Source: Archaeoglobaceae archaeon (GTDB taxonomy: Archaea > Halobacteriota > Archaeoglobi > Archaeoglobales > JdFR-42). From it: a stretch of 22,097 bases of DNA. A program made the position numbers and the translations under genes. Each line of letters begins with the position of its first letter. The stretch's first letter is position 1. The notes beneath the pieces are model-generated. The model had not been told where the DNA came from and made no database searches. It worked only from the letters and a program-made list of their open reading frames with translations. The stretch is from assembly GCA_015523685.1 (NCBI GenBank), contig WAJW01000010.1, positions 1 to 22,097 of the forward strand, in the 5' to 3' direction. This document shows positions 1 to 10,376 of the stretch, in pieces.

Positions 1-2
1 CT

Positions 3-680
3 GATATAGTTCTCCTTCCTGAGCTGTTCACAACAGGGTTTACCGATAAAATTCCAGATCTTGCTGAGACGATGGACGGGGAAACTGTGAGAGCCCTTAA
101 AGAGCTTGCAAATGAAAATGATTTAACGATCATTGGCAGCTTTCCTGAAAGAGAGGCAGATCACCTGTATAATTCCATGCCTGTGGTGACACCGGACGGT
201 ATAGCGGGAGTCTACAGGAAGATCCATCTCTTCGGTGAGATGGATGAGCAGAGATACTTCACTCCCGGATCCAGGCCGGGGTTTTTCGGGTCTGAAAACT
301 TTAAGGCAGGTCTGATGATATGCTACGATATAAGGTTCCCGGAGCTTGCAAGAAAGATAACACTCCTCGGGGCTGACGTGATTCTTGTCAGTGCAGAATT
401 TCCCGATCCGAGAATTAATCACTGGAGAACCCTTTTACAGGCAAGAGCAATCGAAAATCAGGTTTTCGTCTGTGCAGTTAACAGAGTCGGGACTGATGGC
501 AACAACACGTTTTTTGGTCATTCAATGGTTGTGAGTCCATGGGGTGAGATCATCGTGGAGGGCAGGGGAAACGAGGAGATACTTATCGCAGATCTTGATC
601 TTGAGGAGGTCAGAGAAGCGAGGGAAAGCTTACCCGTTCTTGAAGACAGAAGAGAGGATGTTTATCGATTGCCCATATAA
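3..680 (+). CDS. Carbon-nitrogen hydrolase (nitrilase/omega-amidase family), 5' end cut by window
   Basis: The reading frame is open from base 3, so the gene begins before the window and the ATG at 72 is internal. The codons before it read DIVLLPELFTTGF, which carries the catalytic Glu of the nitrilase superfamily. The other two members of the Glu-Lys-Cys triad are in YRKIHLF (Lys) and MICYDIRFPEL (Cys). The C-terminal half has the expected QARAIENQVFVCAVNR and GHSMVVSPWGEI segments. About 226 residues are present; family members are usually 260-275, so roughly 40 N-terminal residues are missing. The closest functional types are Nit2/YafV-like omega-amidases acting on alpha-keto acid amides, in the cytoplasm. 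The family is certain; the substrate is inferred only from motif style. Confidence 0.93.
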   Translation, partial: DIVLLPELFTTGFTDKIPDLAETMDGETVRALKELANENDLTIIGSFPEREADHLYNSMPVVTPDGIAGVYRKIHLFGEMDEQRYFTPGSRPGFFGSENFKAGLMICYDIRFPELARKITLLGADVILVSAEFPDPRINHWRTLLQARAIENQVFVCAVNRVGTDGNNTFFGHSMVVSPWGEIIVEGRGNEEILIADLDLEEVREARESLPVLEDRREDVYRLPI

Positions 681-1225
681 TATGGTATTTCAGATCAGAA
701 TGGAAAATATGAGGTGGTTGCTGAGGAAGAGCTTTCAGATATTATCTCGACATCTCGGGCATCTGGGACACATCTCCAATTCAAACCATCATGGAATTAA
801 TGTGGCGACAATAAACCATGCAGATTTCGTCGATGAGAAGTCCCTCAAGTTATGATTTTAACTGATCGTGATGCACAGCAACGGGCTGATGAGAATGGCA
901 TGGTCAATCCTCTGATTCAGAAAATGGCAATAAGGTAAGACTTCGGTTTATAATCTGAAAAAAGTTCGGGAAAAAGAAGATTGAAGTATAGTGAGTTATC
1001 CTCTTTTTTGCCGTAAAAGGTTTGGATAGGGAGAGTTAAAGGAAACTCACAGGAAGTTAATTCAAAGATGGTTATGAGAAAGGAGGGCGGTTCAGAGGAT
1101 ATCTGAGGTCATAGGAAAGGGCATGCAATCATAGGTGGTCACGAGAAGATCAGCCCCATATTAGATAAAGGAGAATATGAATGGATAAGAAAAGGATCCA
1201 GATCTCTATCCAGACTATTCAAGAT
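681..1225. other. Intergenic gap with weak traces of a decayed gene
   Basis: No convincing intact gene lies here. A short frame from ATG 682 runs to a TGA at 855. A second frame, overlapping its end, continues in a coding-like way to a TAA at 936-938 (it includes VMILTDRDAQQRADENG). This would fit one old gene broken by a frameshift, but I recognise no family. From about 940 to 1225 I see only a purine-rich stretch with many stops, and no tRNA, repeat array or mobile-element end. Confidence 0.4.
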
Positions 1226-1390
1226 TCAGAAACGGAGAATCTCCCTTTTCACAAGCCTCTTGGATCCGCAGAACGGGCAGAAGAGATTGGGAAGATGCAG
1301 TGGCCCTGAATAGGAGGTTGATTTTTTTATGTTCATATCAAACTCTGCACCGCATCTCGTGCAATAAAGGTTTTTAAGTTCCACAATCAT
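1226..1390 (-). CDS. Small zinc-ribbon protein (54 aa)
   Basis: This is a hypothetical protein of unrecognised family. Two knuckles, YCTRCG (Cys10, Cys13) and FCPFCGSKR (Cys38, Cys41), are spaced as in a rubredoxin-like zinc ribbon, so it probably binds one zinc ion and may contact nucleic acid or protein. I chose ATG 1390 because the four cysteines all fall downstream of it and an AT-rich TATA-like element (about 1405-1416) lies just upstream. A longer frame back to 1480 would overlap the radical-SAM gene. It is divergent from that gene, and the two may share the AT-rich element. The paired CxxC motifs are the only evidence that it is real. Confidence 0.6.
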   Translation of the reverse strand: MIVELKNLYCTRCGAEFDMNIKKSTSYSGPLHLPNLFCPFCGSKRLVKREILRF

Positions 1391-1404
1391 AATTTGAAAA
1401 TTGA

Positions 1405-1416
1405 AGAATAAATATT
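1405..1416. promoter_or_regulatory. AT-rich TATA-like element between divergent genes
   Basis: The run AATAAATATTTT is TATA-like on both strands. It lies about 40 nt before the radical-SAM ATG at 1455 and about 20 nt before the zinc-ribbon ATG at 1390. Its position argues that the radical-SAM protein starts at 1455 and not at the in-frame codon at 1401. Placement is by eye. Confidence 0.4.
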
Positions 1417-1454
1417 TTCCTGTCAGAACAGCAGATTTCCATTCACATCTCCTG

Positions 1455-2339
1455 ATGGCAAAAATTAAATTTCCCCCCACTACATCAATCTATGTGATAA
1501 AACCATTCGACCCATGGAGGTCCAGATTATGCACGTGCCCGGAGAAATATTCCTTCAGCCCGTACACGGGATGCGGACATGGATGCCTGTACTGTTACAT
1601 AACATCCTACATCCCCAATGCCTTCTCTCCAAGGGAAAAGAAGAACCTGTACGGAAGACTTGTTCGTGAATTGAGAAAAATAAAACAGGAGAGTCTATTA
1701 TCAATATCCAACAGCTCGGATCCGTATCAGCCAATGGAAAAAAGGCGAAGATTGATGAGAAAAATTCTTCCCCTCCTAAAACCCTTCAGGATCCAGATCG
1801 TTACCAAATCAGATCTCGTGGCTGAAGATTCAGATGTCCTCAGGGACCTCAACTCAGCCGTTTCCATAACCGTGACAACATTGGATAGAAGTGTTGCAAA
1901 AAAGATGGAACCTCAGGCCCCCCCTCCTGAAAAAAGAATCTCGGCATTGAAAACCCTTTCTGACAGCGATATACCTGTTTCGGCAAGGATAGATCCTGTA
2001 ATTCCATACATAAATGAGGATGTGGAGGAGCTCGTTGATCAGCTCTCAGAAGCTGGTGTGAGGCACATAACATCATCAACCTACAAGATGAGATGGGATT
2101 CACTAAAGAGGATCCGGGAAGAATTCCCGGAAGAAGGAGAGAAATTGAAGGAACTCTATCTCAGAGGGGAGAGAACAGGAAACACATATTACCTTGAAAG
2201 GGAAATCAGAATCAGGATACTCAAAAATATAAGGGACATGGCCTTAAAACATGGAATGTCCTTCGCTTGCTGCAGGGAGGGATTGAATCTGAATACCGGC
2301 GTGTGTGACGGCTCACATCTTATCGGGGTGAAAAAATGA
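1455..2339 (+). CDS. Radical SAM protein, SplB-like (COG1533 type)
   Basis: This is a cytoplasmic radical S-adenosylmethionine enzyme of about 294 aa. The cluster motif is TGCGHGCLYCY: Cys40, Cys44 and Cys47 (CX3CX2C) bind the [4Fe-4S] cluster that cleaves SAM. Further conserved blocks are SNSSDPYQPMEK, IVTKSDLV and SARIDPVIPYI, typical of the COG1533 'DNA repair photolyase-like' group. Most members of that group are uncharacterised, and true spore photolyase activity should not be assumed. Start 1455 is preferred over 1401 because the promoter-like element sits between them and the alignable domain begins after MAKIKFPPTTS. The stop overlaps the ATG of the epimerase gene (ATGA), so the two are co-transcribed and translationally coupled. 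The substrate is unknown. Confidence 0.88.
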   Translation: MAKIKFPPTTSIYVIKPFDPWRSRLCTCPEKYSFSPYTGCGHGCLYCYITSYIPNAFSPREKKNLYGRLVRELRKIKQESLLSISNSSDPYQPMEKRRRLMRKILPLLKPFRIQIVTKSDLVAEDSDVLRDLNSAVSITVTTLDRSVAKKMEPQAPPPEKRISALKTLSDSDIPVSARIDPVIPYINEDVEELVDQLSEAGVRHITSSTYKMRWDSLKRIREEFPEEGEKLKELYLRGERTGNTYYLEREIRIRILKNIRDMALKHGMSFACCREGLNLNTGVCDGSHLIGVKK

Positions 2340-3271
2340 AGGCCATCGTGACAGGCGGTGCGGGATTCATCGGTTCACATCTTGCTGACAGGCTCATAGA
2401 CGAGGGCTGGGAAGTGATCATACTTGATAATCTGAGTTCTGGCAGGAGAGAATTTGTAAATGAGAATGCAGAGCTTCTTGTTGTGGATCTTGCGAGGGAA
2501 AGATCTCATGAAATTATAAGAGAAGCGGACATTATTTTTCATCTTGCAGCCAATCCGGATGTGAAAATCGGGGCTGAGGACACGGGAATACTGTATGAGA
2601 ACAATATTCTTGCAACATATAACCTGATGGAAGATGTGAGAAAGGCAGATGTTGAAAGGGTAATCTTTACCTCGACATCCACGGTTTATGGGGAGGCTGA
2701 GGTTTTTCCAACTCCGGAGGAGCATCCAACAGTGCCTATCTCCGTTTATGGCGCAACAAAGCTGGCCTGTGAGGCAATTCTTGCTTCATATGCCCGTACG
2801 TTCGGGTTAAAGGTCTGGATATTCAGGCTGGCAAATGTTATAGGGAGAAGATCAACCCACGGAGTGATATATGATTTTATTAAAAAACTTCAGAATAATC
2901 CAGAAAGACTTGAAATACTTGGAGATGGCAACCAGAAAAAATCTTACATCCATGTTGAGGATTGCATCGATGCAATGATTCACGCTTTTCGGAGGGCCAA
3001 TGATCGTGTCAATATATTCAATATAGGGAACAGGGATCAGATAACTGTAAAAAGAATTGCGGAGATAGTTTCACGGGAAATGAATCTCAGTCCAGAGTTC
3101 ATTTTCACGGGTGGAAAGAGGGGCTGGAAGGGAGATGTGCCCGTCATGCTTCTGTCCATAAAAAAACTTGAAGATCTCGGCTGGAAACCGAAATATACCA
3201 GTGAGATGGCTGTAAAAAAATCTGTGAGGGAATTACTGAAGGATATGATGCCGGAAGCAGAGCCAGATTGA
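2336..3271 (+). CDS. NAD-dependent epimerase/dehydratase (UDP-glucose 4-epimerase-like, extended SDR)
   Basis: The protein has 311 aa, normal for archaeal GalE-like extended short-chain dehydrogenases. The N-terminal Rossmann motif GGAGFIGSH binds NAD. The substrate half has STSTVYGEA and the catalytic Tyr-Lys pair in VYGATKLACE. The downstream VEDCIDAMIHAF and NIGNRDQITVKRIAEIV blocks are also typical. It is expected to epimerise or dehydrate a nucleotide-activated sugar in the cytoplasm, most simply UDP-glucose/UDP-galactose (or the N-acetyl forms), for surface glycans or N-glycans. It starts inside the stop of the radical-SAM gene (ATGA), after a GGTG Shine-Dalgarno-like stretch. It ends 9 bp from the convergent lipoprotein gene. 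The family is certain; the exact sugar is not. Confidence 0.92.
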   Translation: MKAIVTGGAGFIGSHLADRLIDEGWEVIILDNLSSGRREFVNENAELLVVDLARERSHEIIREADIIFHLAANPDVKIGAEDTGILYENNILATYNLMEDVRKADVERVIFTSTSTVYGEAEVFPTPEEHPTVPISVYGATKLACEAILASYARTFGLKVWIFRLANVIGRRSTHGVIYDFIKKLQNNPERLEILGDGNQKKSYIHVEDCIDAMIHAFRRANDRVNIFNIGNRDQITVKRIAEIVSREMNLSPEFIFTGGKRGWKGDVPVMLLSIKKLEDLGWKPKYTSEMAVKKSVRELLKDMMPEAEPD

Positions 3272-3280
3272 TATAATTTT

Positions 3281-3958
3281 TCATGTTCTGTCAGAGGGTA
3301 TTAACAGCCTTCCCGTGCCATCCCATACAGTTGTTGCGTAGAAAACAACCTTTCCAGCATTTCTGTTTACTATCAGTGTACCGCCAAAATCGGTTGCGGG
3401 ATGGGAATAGATACAGTAGTCACCTTTTATCACGAGGTTCTTCACATTAAAATTTTCACCAGATCCATCAGGCCCATTTACCATACTATTTTTTATGAGT
3501 GAAACACAGTCACTGACCGTTACATTTTTAACCGGATAAATGAATTTGTAGCTTTTTTTAAGCTCAAGTGTCTGATAATCGAGTCTGAGAATCACCATTT
3601 TTATATGCTCCGATTCATGTGGAACGGAGGAAACAATAACGATCCATTCTGCCTTCGATGGATCAAAAATTCCAACTGAGTAAGGATGCATCAGGATCAA
3701 TGTGGAAAACGCCCCTTCAGAAATCACCGATCTGATTTCTGGAGTATTTTTTACCCTGTCCCAGATTTCACGGGCATGGCTTTCCATCTCATTTTCAAAA
3801 CCTGGAATACTGTATGTGGCAATCTTTTCTGCTGGCGAATAAGATGTTTTTTCGGCACATCCTGCTGAGAGTATTATCACAAAGAGCAGAAATCCCGCCG
3901 TAAAACGGAGTGATGTAACATGTCTCTGCCCCGGATCCGGAGTATTCTTATCGGACAT
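3281..3958 (-). CDS. Predicted lipoprotein of unknown function
   Basis: I do not recognise the family. The 225-aa product has a charged N-terminus, a hydrophobic stretch (about residues 18-32) and a lipobox LSAGC ending at Cys34, so it should be exported and anchored to the outer face of the membrane by a lipid on that cysteine. The mature part has no membrane segment. It ends with a beta-rich stretch (GGTLIVNRNAGKVVFYA) and contains two further cysteines. It is monocistronic: converging with the epimerase gene on one side and separated from the YYY gene by 84 bp. An AT-palindromic TATA box (3981-3994) lies about 30 nt before ATG 3958, giving an almost leaderless message. Confidence 0.8.
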   Translation of the reverse strand: MSDKNTPDPGQRHVTSLRFTAGFLLFVIILSAGCAEKTSYSPAEKIATYSIPGFENEMESHAREIWDRVKNTPEIRSVISEGAFSTLILMHPYSVGIFDPSKAEWIVIVSSVPHESEHIKMVILRLDYQTLELKKSYKFIYPVKNVTVSDCVSLIKNSMVNGPDGSGENFNVKNLVIKGDYCIYSHPATDFGGTLIVNRNAGKVVFYATTVWDGTGRLLIPSDRT

Positions 3959-3980
3959 GACAGAATAAATCTTAACTCTG

Positions 3981-3994
3981 AAAATATATATTTT
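3981..3994 (-). promoter_or_regulatory. TATA box of the lipoprotein gene
   Basis: The run AAAATATATATTTT lies about 25-30 nt upstream of ATG 3958 on the minus strand, the right distance for archaeal TBP to place the start of transcription almost on the start codon. Its perfect symmetry follows from its A/T alternation, so I do not read it as an operator. Confidence 0.5.
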
Positions 3995-4042
3995 ATCTAA
4001 ATTTCAAATTAAATTGAAGTTATAAATTATATCCCGGACCTT

Positions 4043-5959
4043 TCATACTTCTGTTCTATAAATCACCGTTCCATCATACTCAAAAACTTTCTTAAAACCC
4101 ATTTTGTCAATGTTTATGTCATACTCACTTCTCTCAACATTGCCCACAACAACATGACTTATACCATACTTCTCCATCAATTTTAAAACCTCATTTCTGT
4201 CCTGTGATGTATACATCTTCTTTACATCCTCGATTCTCCTGATGATCTCGTCCGGATTCTCACGCCATAACACCTCATGGTTGTACCACTGGATAACTCC
4301 GGGAAAACCGGTAAAGGAAGAAAATCTGCCTCCGTAGGAATAGCTTTTCGACGGAGCTTCGAGCAGAACTTCAACATCCCTGGAATAAAGCCACTTTATC
4401 GCCCTGTAGTCCCCCTCGCTTATGCCATGCATGAAGTTCATACCGTCAAGGGTGTATGCAGGGCTGGAAAGTGATTTTGAGTATGTTGCATAGGGTGCGT
4501 AAACGGCCATGGCCATAAGCATTAAACCCAGAAACGCTCCGGAAATCCTGAACTCGACTCTGGAAAGCTCGCCTTTTATCTCTTCAATGAGGTATGGCAG
4601 TGAAACCGCAAGAAGGATCCATATGAAGAGATAGAACTTAAATACGGTGTTCAGATGGCTCTCGATGTAAACAGTTTCAGATATCATCAGCAGAGAAAGG
4701 GCAGTGAGGACAAGGGGCTGAATTTTTCTGTTAACGTAAATTGTTCCTGCAAGAGAAAGGAATATGAATGGAAAGGTTAAATAACCATATACCGCAAAGG
4801 GGGTAGAAAAGAGAAGAAAGAGAAATCCCGCCTTCGTATTCTTCAATCCCACAATCATGAGGGGAAATAGAAAAGGGAGATAAATTGCCAGAAATGGTAT
4901 TACCGATGTGTGTTCCCCCACGAAACCCACACTTCTGCCGGTGGTTTCAGGCAGGAATGGAAATGCAAGCAATAAACCCGCAGAAATTGCAGATATTATA
5001 TGTATGGCTGAAATTTTATCTCTGGAAGTGATAAACAGAGTGAGGAGTAGAAGAATGATCATGCCGGGGAAATCCCATGTATTGCCCGAAATACTGAACG
5101 CAAGAAGGATGGAAATCAGAGGGATAATCTTTATTTCCCTTCTCTCCATCCATAGTAGAAGGAGATAAATGGATGCAAGCTTGACAGGAATTGCGATCAC
5201 ATGAGCGTGCATATCTCCGTGAAGAAATGAGAAATACGGGAACTCGTTTATCGTGCCGGGTATAACTCTTGAGCTGTACCAGTAATAGAGATAATCCGGA
5301 CCATTGCCTGCGATTTTAATGAAATAGTAAAGAGAGGCAAGATTGCCCGCAAAGGCCACCGTGAAAATGGTGAGTAAGCCCTTTCTAAAGTCTCCCGTGA
5401 GGCATCTACCCACCTCCCAGGCAATCACTGCAGTGGATCCAAAGAGAAAGGGAAGTGCGATATTGTAGGAAATGTATGATGGAAGAAAACTCACCGACAT
5501 CAGCCAGGCCGGAATCGTGTAACCGAGATAGTAGTAGAAGGAGAGATTCCCACCGGAAAACCAGGGATCCGGAGGAGGAAATCTGTTTCGGAGAATTGAG
5601 TTGATAAATCCAATGTCCATGAACTTCTCGGCTCCAAAGATATCCGGATCCATGTATCTGATGACAAGGAAAAGGACGAAGGAAAGTAAAAAGATCAGTT
5701 CAGAGGTCTGTATCTCTTTTAGAGTTTCCCTGACTCTCTTGAATCCCAGCAGAAAGAGAGGTACGGAAATGAGAACTGAGGCTTTTGAAATCAGATGAAA
5801 AGAAAAAAAGAAGGAGATGAAAGAGGAAATCATTGAAAGGATGGCAATACTAAGAAATCTGGTTGCTCCCCATTTGATTCCCGCATTCTTAAAATGGATA
5901 TGGAATGAATATGCTACAGAGAATGTGAGGAGATAGAAGAATACCAGCTCCGGAATCAT
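4043..5959 (-). CDS. Multi-pass membrane protein, DUF2298 / Chlor_Arch_YYY family (GT-C-like)
   Basis: This 638-aa protein is hydrophobic for most of its length (a dozen or more likely membrane helices) with a soluble C-terminal tail from about residue 510. The family signature YYYLGY is at residues 142-147. It follows an acidic outer loop (DPDIFGAEKFMDIGF, about 104-118) and PPPDPWFSGG. This layout, an acidic first loop followed by aromatic motifs, resembles GT-C glycosyltransferases that use lipid-phosphate sugars. That role is inference, since the family is not well characterised. ATG 5959 overlaps the stop of the AglD-like gene by 4 nt (ATGA), with GGTGG upstream, so the two are translationally coupled. 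The product may transfer the sugar that its partner loads on a lipid carrier. Confidence 0.85.
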   Translation of the reverse strand: MIPELVFFYLLTFSVAYSFHIHFKNAGIKWGATRFLSIAILSMISSFISFFFSFHLISKASVLISVPLFLLGFKRVRETLKEIQTSELIFLLSFVLFLVIRYMDPDIFGAEKFMDIGFINSILRNRFPPPDPWFSGGNLSFYYYLGYTIPAWLMSVSFLPSYISYNIALPFLFGSTAVIAWEVGRCLTGDFRKGLLTIFTVAFAGNLASLYYFIKIAGNGPDYLYYWYSSRVIPGTINEFPYFSFLHGDMHAHVIAIPVKLASIYLLLLWMERREIKIIPLISILLAFSISGNTWDFPGMIILLLLTLFITSRDKISAIHIISAISAGLLLAFPFLPETTGRSVGFVGEHTSVIPFLAIYLPFLFPLMIVGLKNTKAGFLFLLFSTPFAVYGYLTFPFIFLSLAGTIYVNRKIQPLVLTALSLLMISETVYIESHLNTVFKFYLFIWILLAVSLPYLIEEIKGELSRVEFRISGAFLGLMLMAMAVYAPYATYSKSLSSPAYTLDGMNFMHGISEGDYRAIKWLYSRDVEVLLEAPSKSYSYGGRFSSFTGFPGVIQWYNHEVLWRENPDEIIRRIEDVKKMYTSQDRNEVLKLMEKYGISHVVVGNVERSEYDINIDKMGFKKVFEYDGTVIYRTEV

Positions 5960-7572
5960 TTTTCCACCATAATGTCCCTGAGGTTCATGTTGAGATACAC
6001 AATTGAAACTGCACCGGCTATCAGGGTTATGATGTTCTTTATGAGATGGTCGAGAAGGGCGGTGGAAAATGCAATCCCGGGTGAGATCTCCAGGGATAGG
6101 ACAGCAGAGAGAGCCAGTTCATACGTTCCTATACCACCCGGGGTTACCGGAACTATTTTTGTCAGGGTGGCGATTGTAACCCCCAGTGCAACAAGCGGGA
6201 AGAGCTCGCCTGACATTCCAAAGGAACTCAGGATTATGTAACACACCACAATATCGATAATCCAGATAATGGCGGTGAGTGGGATGGATATCGCGGTCAC
6301 CTTTTTGTTTATGGCTGAAGATCTGATCTCCCTGAATATCCTGCCAAATACAGAGCTGTGGGATGAGAAATATCCAACTATGATCACTATTGAAAGAAGG
6401 GCAAAGAAGGAATAGGTGATGGTCCTTCCAATCCAGCCCGGAAGGGAGGTCTGAAGAAAAACAAGTGAGCCCACCGCAAGGAATATGACCATTCCTGCGT
6501 CGAAAATTCGCTCAAGGGCAAGGGCAGATATGGATGTGGTGAGCGGAACACCCCTTTTCTTAAAAATGTATGCTCTGGCAAGATCTCCAGCCCTTGCAGG
6601 TGTGATGAGATTTGCGGTCTGACTGACTGCAATGGAGGCGGTTGAAAGATTGGTCCCGATTCTGTAACCGGATGGCTCCATAATGGCCCTGTATCTCAAT
6701 CCCCTCGCATGCCAGGTTCCGAGATAAACAATGGATGCAAGAGCTATCAATCCGGGTTTTGCACTGAGCAGAATTCTTGCAACATCTCCCGCTCCGATGT
6801 AAACCCCCAGACCGGCGATGATGAGAAATCCAATCAGAAGTGAGAGAACCTTCCTCTTCTTTGAGGGTTCCCCCCTGAGTTCAAGCCAGAGCCTGAGAAT
6901 CTGGAGTCCCATATCTATCGAATCCTTCAGCACCCTTACCTTTGTTTTTGAACTCTGTTTCCATTTCACCGGAATCTCGCTGATCCTCAGCCCCTTTTTC
7001 TGAGCCCTCACGAGAATTTCCGTATCCCAGAACCAGTGATTGTTTTTAACCTCATCGAGAACCTTCATGACACTCTCTCTTCTGAATGCCTTGAATCCGC
7101 ACTGATGATCTCTCAATTTTGAGCCGAGAAACAGTCTTACGAGAGAGTTGTAGACAGCACTCATGAAATCCCTTTTGAATGGCCTTTCAGATTTGCTCCC
7201 TCTCAGCCTTCTCGAACCCGTTGAAACATCATTTCCTCTTTCAATTTCTTTAATGATCTCATCGAGGTGCTCAAGGGAGGTTGAGAGATCCACGTCCATG
7301 TATACTATGATATCTCCACGGGCCACTTTGAATGCACGTTTCAATGCTTCCCCTCTTCCCAGCCGGACATCCGAGTGAAGATGTCTGATATTATCGGATG
7401 TCTCCTCAAGTCTTTTTGCTATGACATCTGTTCCATCAGTTGAACCGTCTTCTGCGATGATAATCTCATAATCGTATCCGAGATCTTCAAGTCTGGCCTT
7501 CACCTGATTCACTGCATTTTCAAGCCCATCCGCCTCGTTGTAAGCTGGAAGCACAATGGAAATTAAGGGCAT
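5956..7572 (-). CDS. AglD-like GT2 glycosyltransferase fused to flippase-like membrane domain
   Basis: Residues 1 to about 235 form a GT2 domain of the dolichyl-phosphate-sugar synthase type. It has LPAYNEADG, EDGSTDGT (41-48), the metal-binding DVD (Asp93, Asp95), LRDHQCGFKAFRRES and WFWDTEILVRA. Residues about 240-530 form a polytopic domain of the UPF0104/LPG-synthase-TM type, often called flippase-like. The same two-part layout is known in Haloferax AglD, which makes dolichol-phosphate mannose for N-glycosylation. The product is expected to charge a polyprenyl phosphate with hexose on the inner face of the membrane; lipid flipping by the second domain is unproven. A TATA box 25 nt before ATG 7572 indicates a leaderless message. 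It is first in an operon with the YYY protein. Confidence 0.9.
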   Translation of the reverse strand: MPLISIVLPAYNEADGLENAVNQVKARLEDLGYDYEIIIAEDGSTDGTDVIAKRLEETSDNIRHLHSDVRLGRGEALKRAFKVARGDIIVYMDVDLSTSLEHLDEIIKEIERGNDVSTGSRRLRGSKSERPFKRDFMSAVYNSLVRLFLGSKLRDHQCGFKAFRRESVMKVLDEVKNNHWFWDTEILVRAQKKGLRISEIPVKWKQSSKTKVRVLKDSIDMGLQILRLWLELRGEPSKKRKVLSLLIGFLIIAGLGVYIGAGDVARILLSAKPGLIALASIVYLGTWHARGLRYRAIMEPSGYRIGTNLSTASIAVSQTANLITPARAGDLARAYIFKKRGVPLTTSISALALERIFDAGMVIFLAVGSLVFLQTSLPGWIGRTITYSFFALLSIVIIVGYFSSHSSVFGRIFREIRSSAINKKVTAISIPLTAIIWIIDIVVCYIILSSFGMSGELFPLVALGVTIATLTKIVPVTPGGIGTYELALSAVLSLEISPGIAFSTALLDHLIKNIITLIAGAVSIVYLNMNLRDIMVEK

Positions 7573-7592
7573 TTAACCAGAATGGATGGCAG

Positions 7593-7601
7593 AAATATAA
7601 G
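7593..7601 (-). promoter_or_regulatory. TATA box of the AglD-like/YYY operon
   Basis: On the minus strand the element reads TTATATTT, centred 25 nt before ATG 7572, so transcription should start at or next to the start codon. It lies in the gap between the end of feoB and this gene, which makes the glycosylation pair an independent transcription unit. Confidence 0.5.
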
Positions 7602-7660
7602 TAATTTAGGGTTTCAATTCATTATATTCTCCTGTAAATAGATCATCGGATGAAAATGCT

Positions 7661-9634
<1,974 letters not shown>

Positions 9635-9644
9635 GGGAGTTCCT

Positions 9645-10376
9645 CTACTCTGATTTATCAGGATCCACAAATATATTCGAGGCAATGGAACGTCCGAGGG
9701 CTATGCTTGATCCCCTGACAGATATTTCAACAGGACCGCCAAGAGGTGCAATTTTCAGAACTCTTACGGTTGTACCGGGAGTTATCCCCATATCAAGCAA
9801 TCTTCTCATGACTTTATGGTCTCCCCTGACAAAGACCACCCTTCCCGATTCACCCTCCTTCATATCTGCCAGTGACATGGTGTCTGATTTTCGCAGGTTC
9901 ACCTCATCAATACCCTTCTCCCTTCTCTCCATGCACTCCTCACAGCTGGAGAATTCAAAATCACAGGGAGGAATTGGCTGTTGATCATCTGGACATCTAT
10001 CTGGAAAGCCGAGCACCTGACACAATGCCATTTCAGCATCATCGGAAAGGGAATGTTCCATTTCACATGCCTGATCATGAATCCTGTCCCTGCGTAGTTT
10101 CAAAAAGTCATGCAGAAATCGTTCAAGCAGTCGGTGTTTTCTCGTAATCCTTCTGGCATTCCTTATGCCCTTTCTGGTGAGATTGGTCCCTTTTCCGGGG
10201 GAGTAATCCACATATCCCTTCTCATCCAGCCTTTTAAGCATTTTGGTAACACTGGAGGGGCTGACATTGAGCTTTTCTGTGAGAGCGGATGTGCTCACCC
10301 GTTTGCCATTTCTGGTAATCTTGTACATGGCCTCAAGACATTCTTCCGCATTCTCACTGAGTCTCTCATCCATCAT
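9645..10376 (-). CDS. DtxR-family metal-dependent repressor fused to FeoA domain
   Basis: This 243-aa protein starts with a winged helix-turn-helix (about 8-70: STSALTEKLNVSPSSVTKML). The DtxR metal-sensing and dimerisation domain follows, with His81, Glu85, His100, Cys104, Glu107 and His108 (KHRLLERF and HDQACEMEHS) at the places of the known metal ligands. The C-terminal FeoA/SH3-like domain (about 166-240, LADMKEGESG to ASNIFVD) resembles the small partner of FeoB. Four extra cysteines (128, 138, 145, 148; CEEC) lie between the domains. It probably senses Fe2+ and represses its own operon with feoB: a symmetric iron-box-like site overlaps its start codon. A second in-frame ATG directly follows the first. 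Iron is favoured over manganese because of feoB. Confidence 0.93.
   Translation of the reverse strand: MMDERLSENAEECLEAMYKITRNGKRVSTSALTEKLNVSPSSVTKMLKRLDEKGYVDYSPGKGTNLTRKGIRNARRITRKHRLLERFLHDFLKLRRDRIHDQACEMEHSLSDDAEMALCQVLGFPDRCPDDQQPIPPCDFEFSSCEECMERREKGIDEVNLRKSDTMSLADMKEGESGRVVFVRGDHKVMRRLLDMGITPGTTVRVLKIAPLGGPVEISVRGSSIALGRSIASNIFVDPDKSE

Noticed and set aside
544..855. Open frame overlapping the end of the nitrilase gene on the same strand
   Set aside because: Its first half is an out-of-frame reading of the nitrilase and the whole has no family resemblance; only the part after 682 is kept, as a possible remnant.
3981..3994. AAAATATATATTTT as an operator palindrome
   Set aside because: Alternating A/T runs are automatically palindromic; it is better read as the TATA box.
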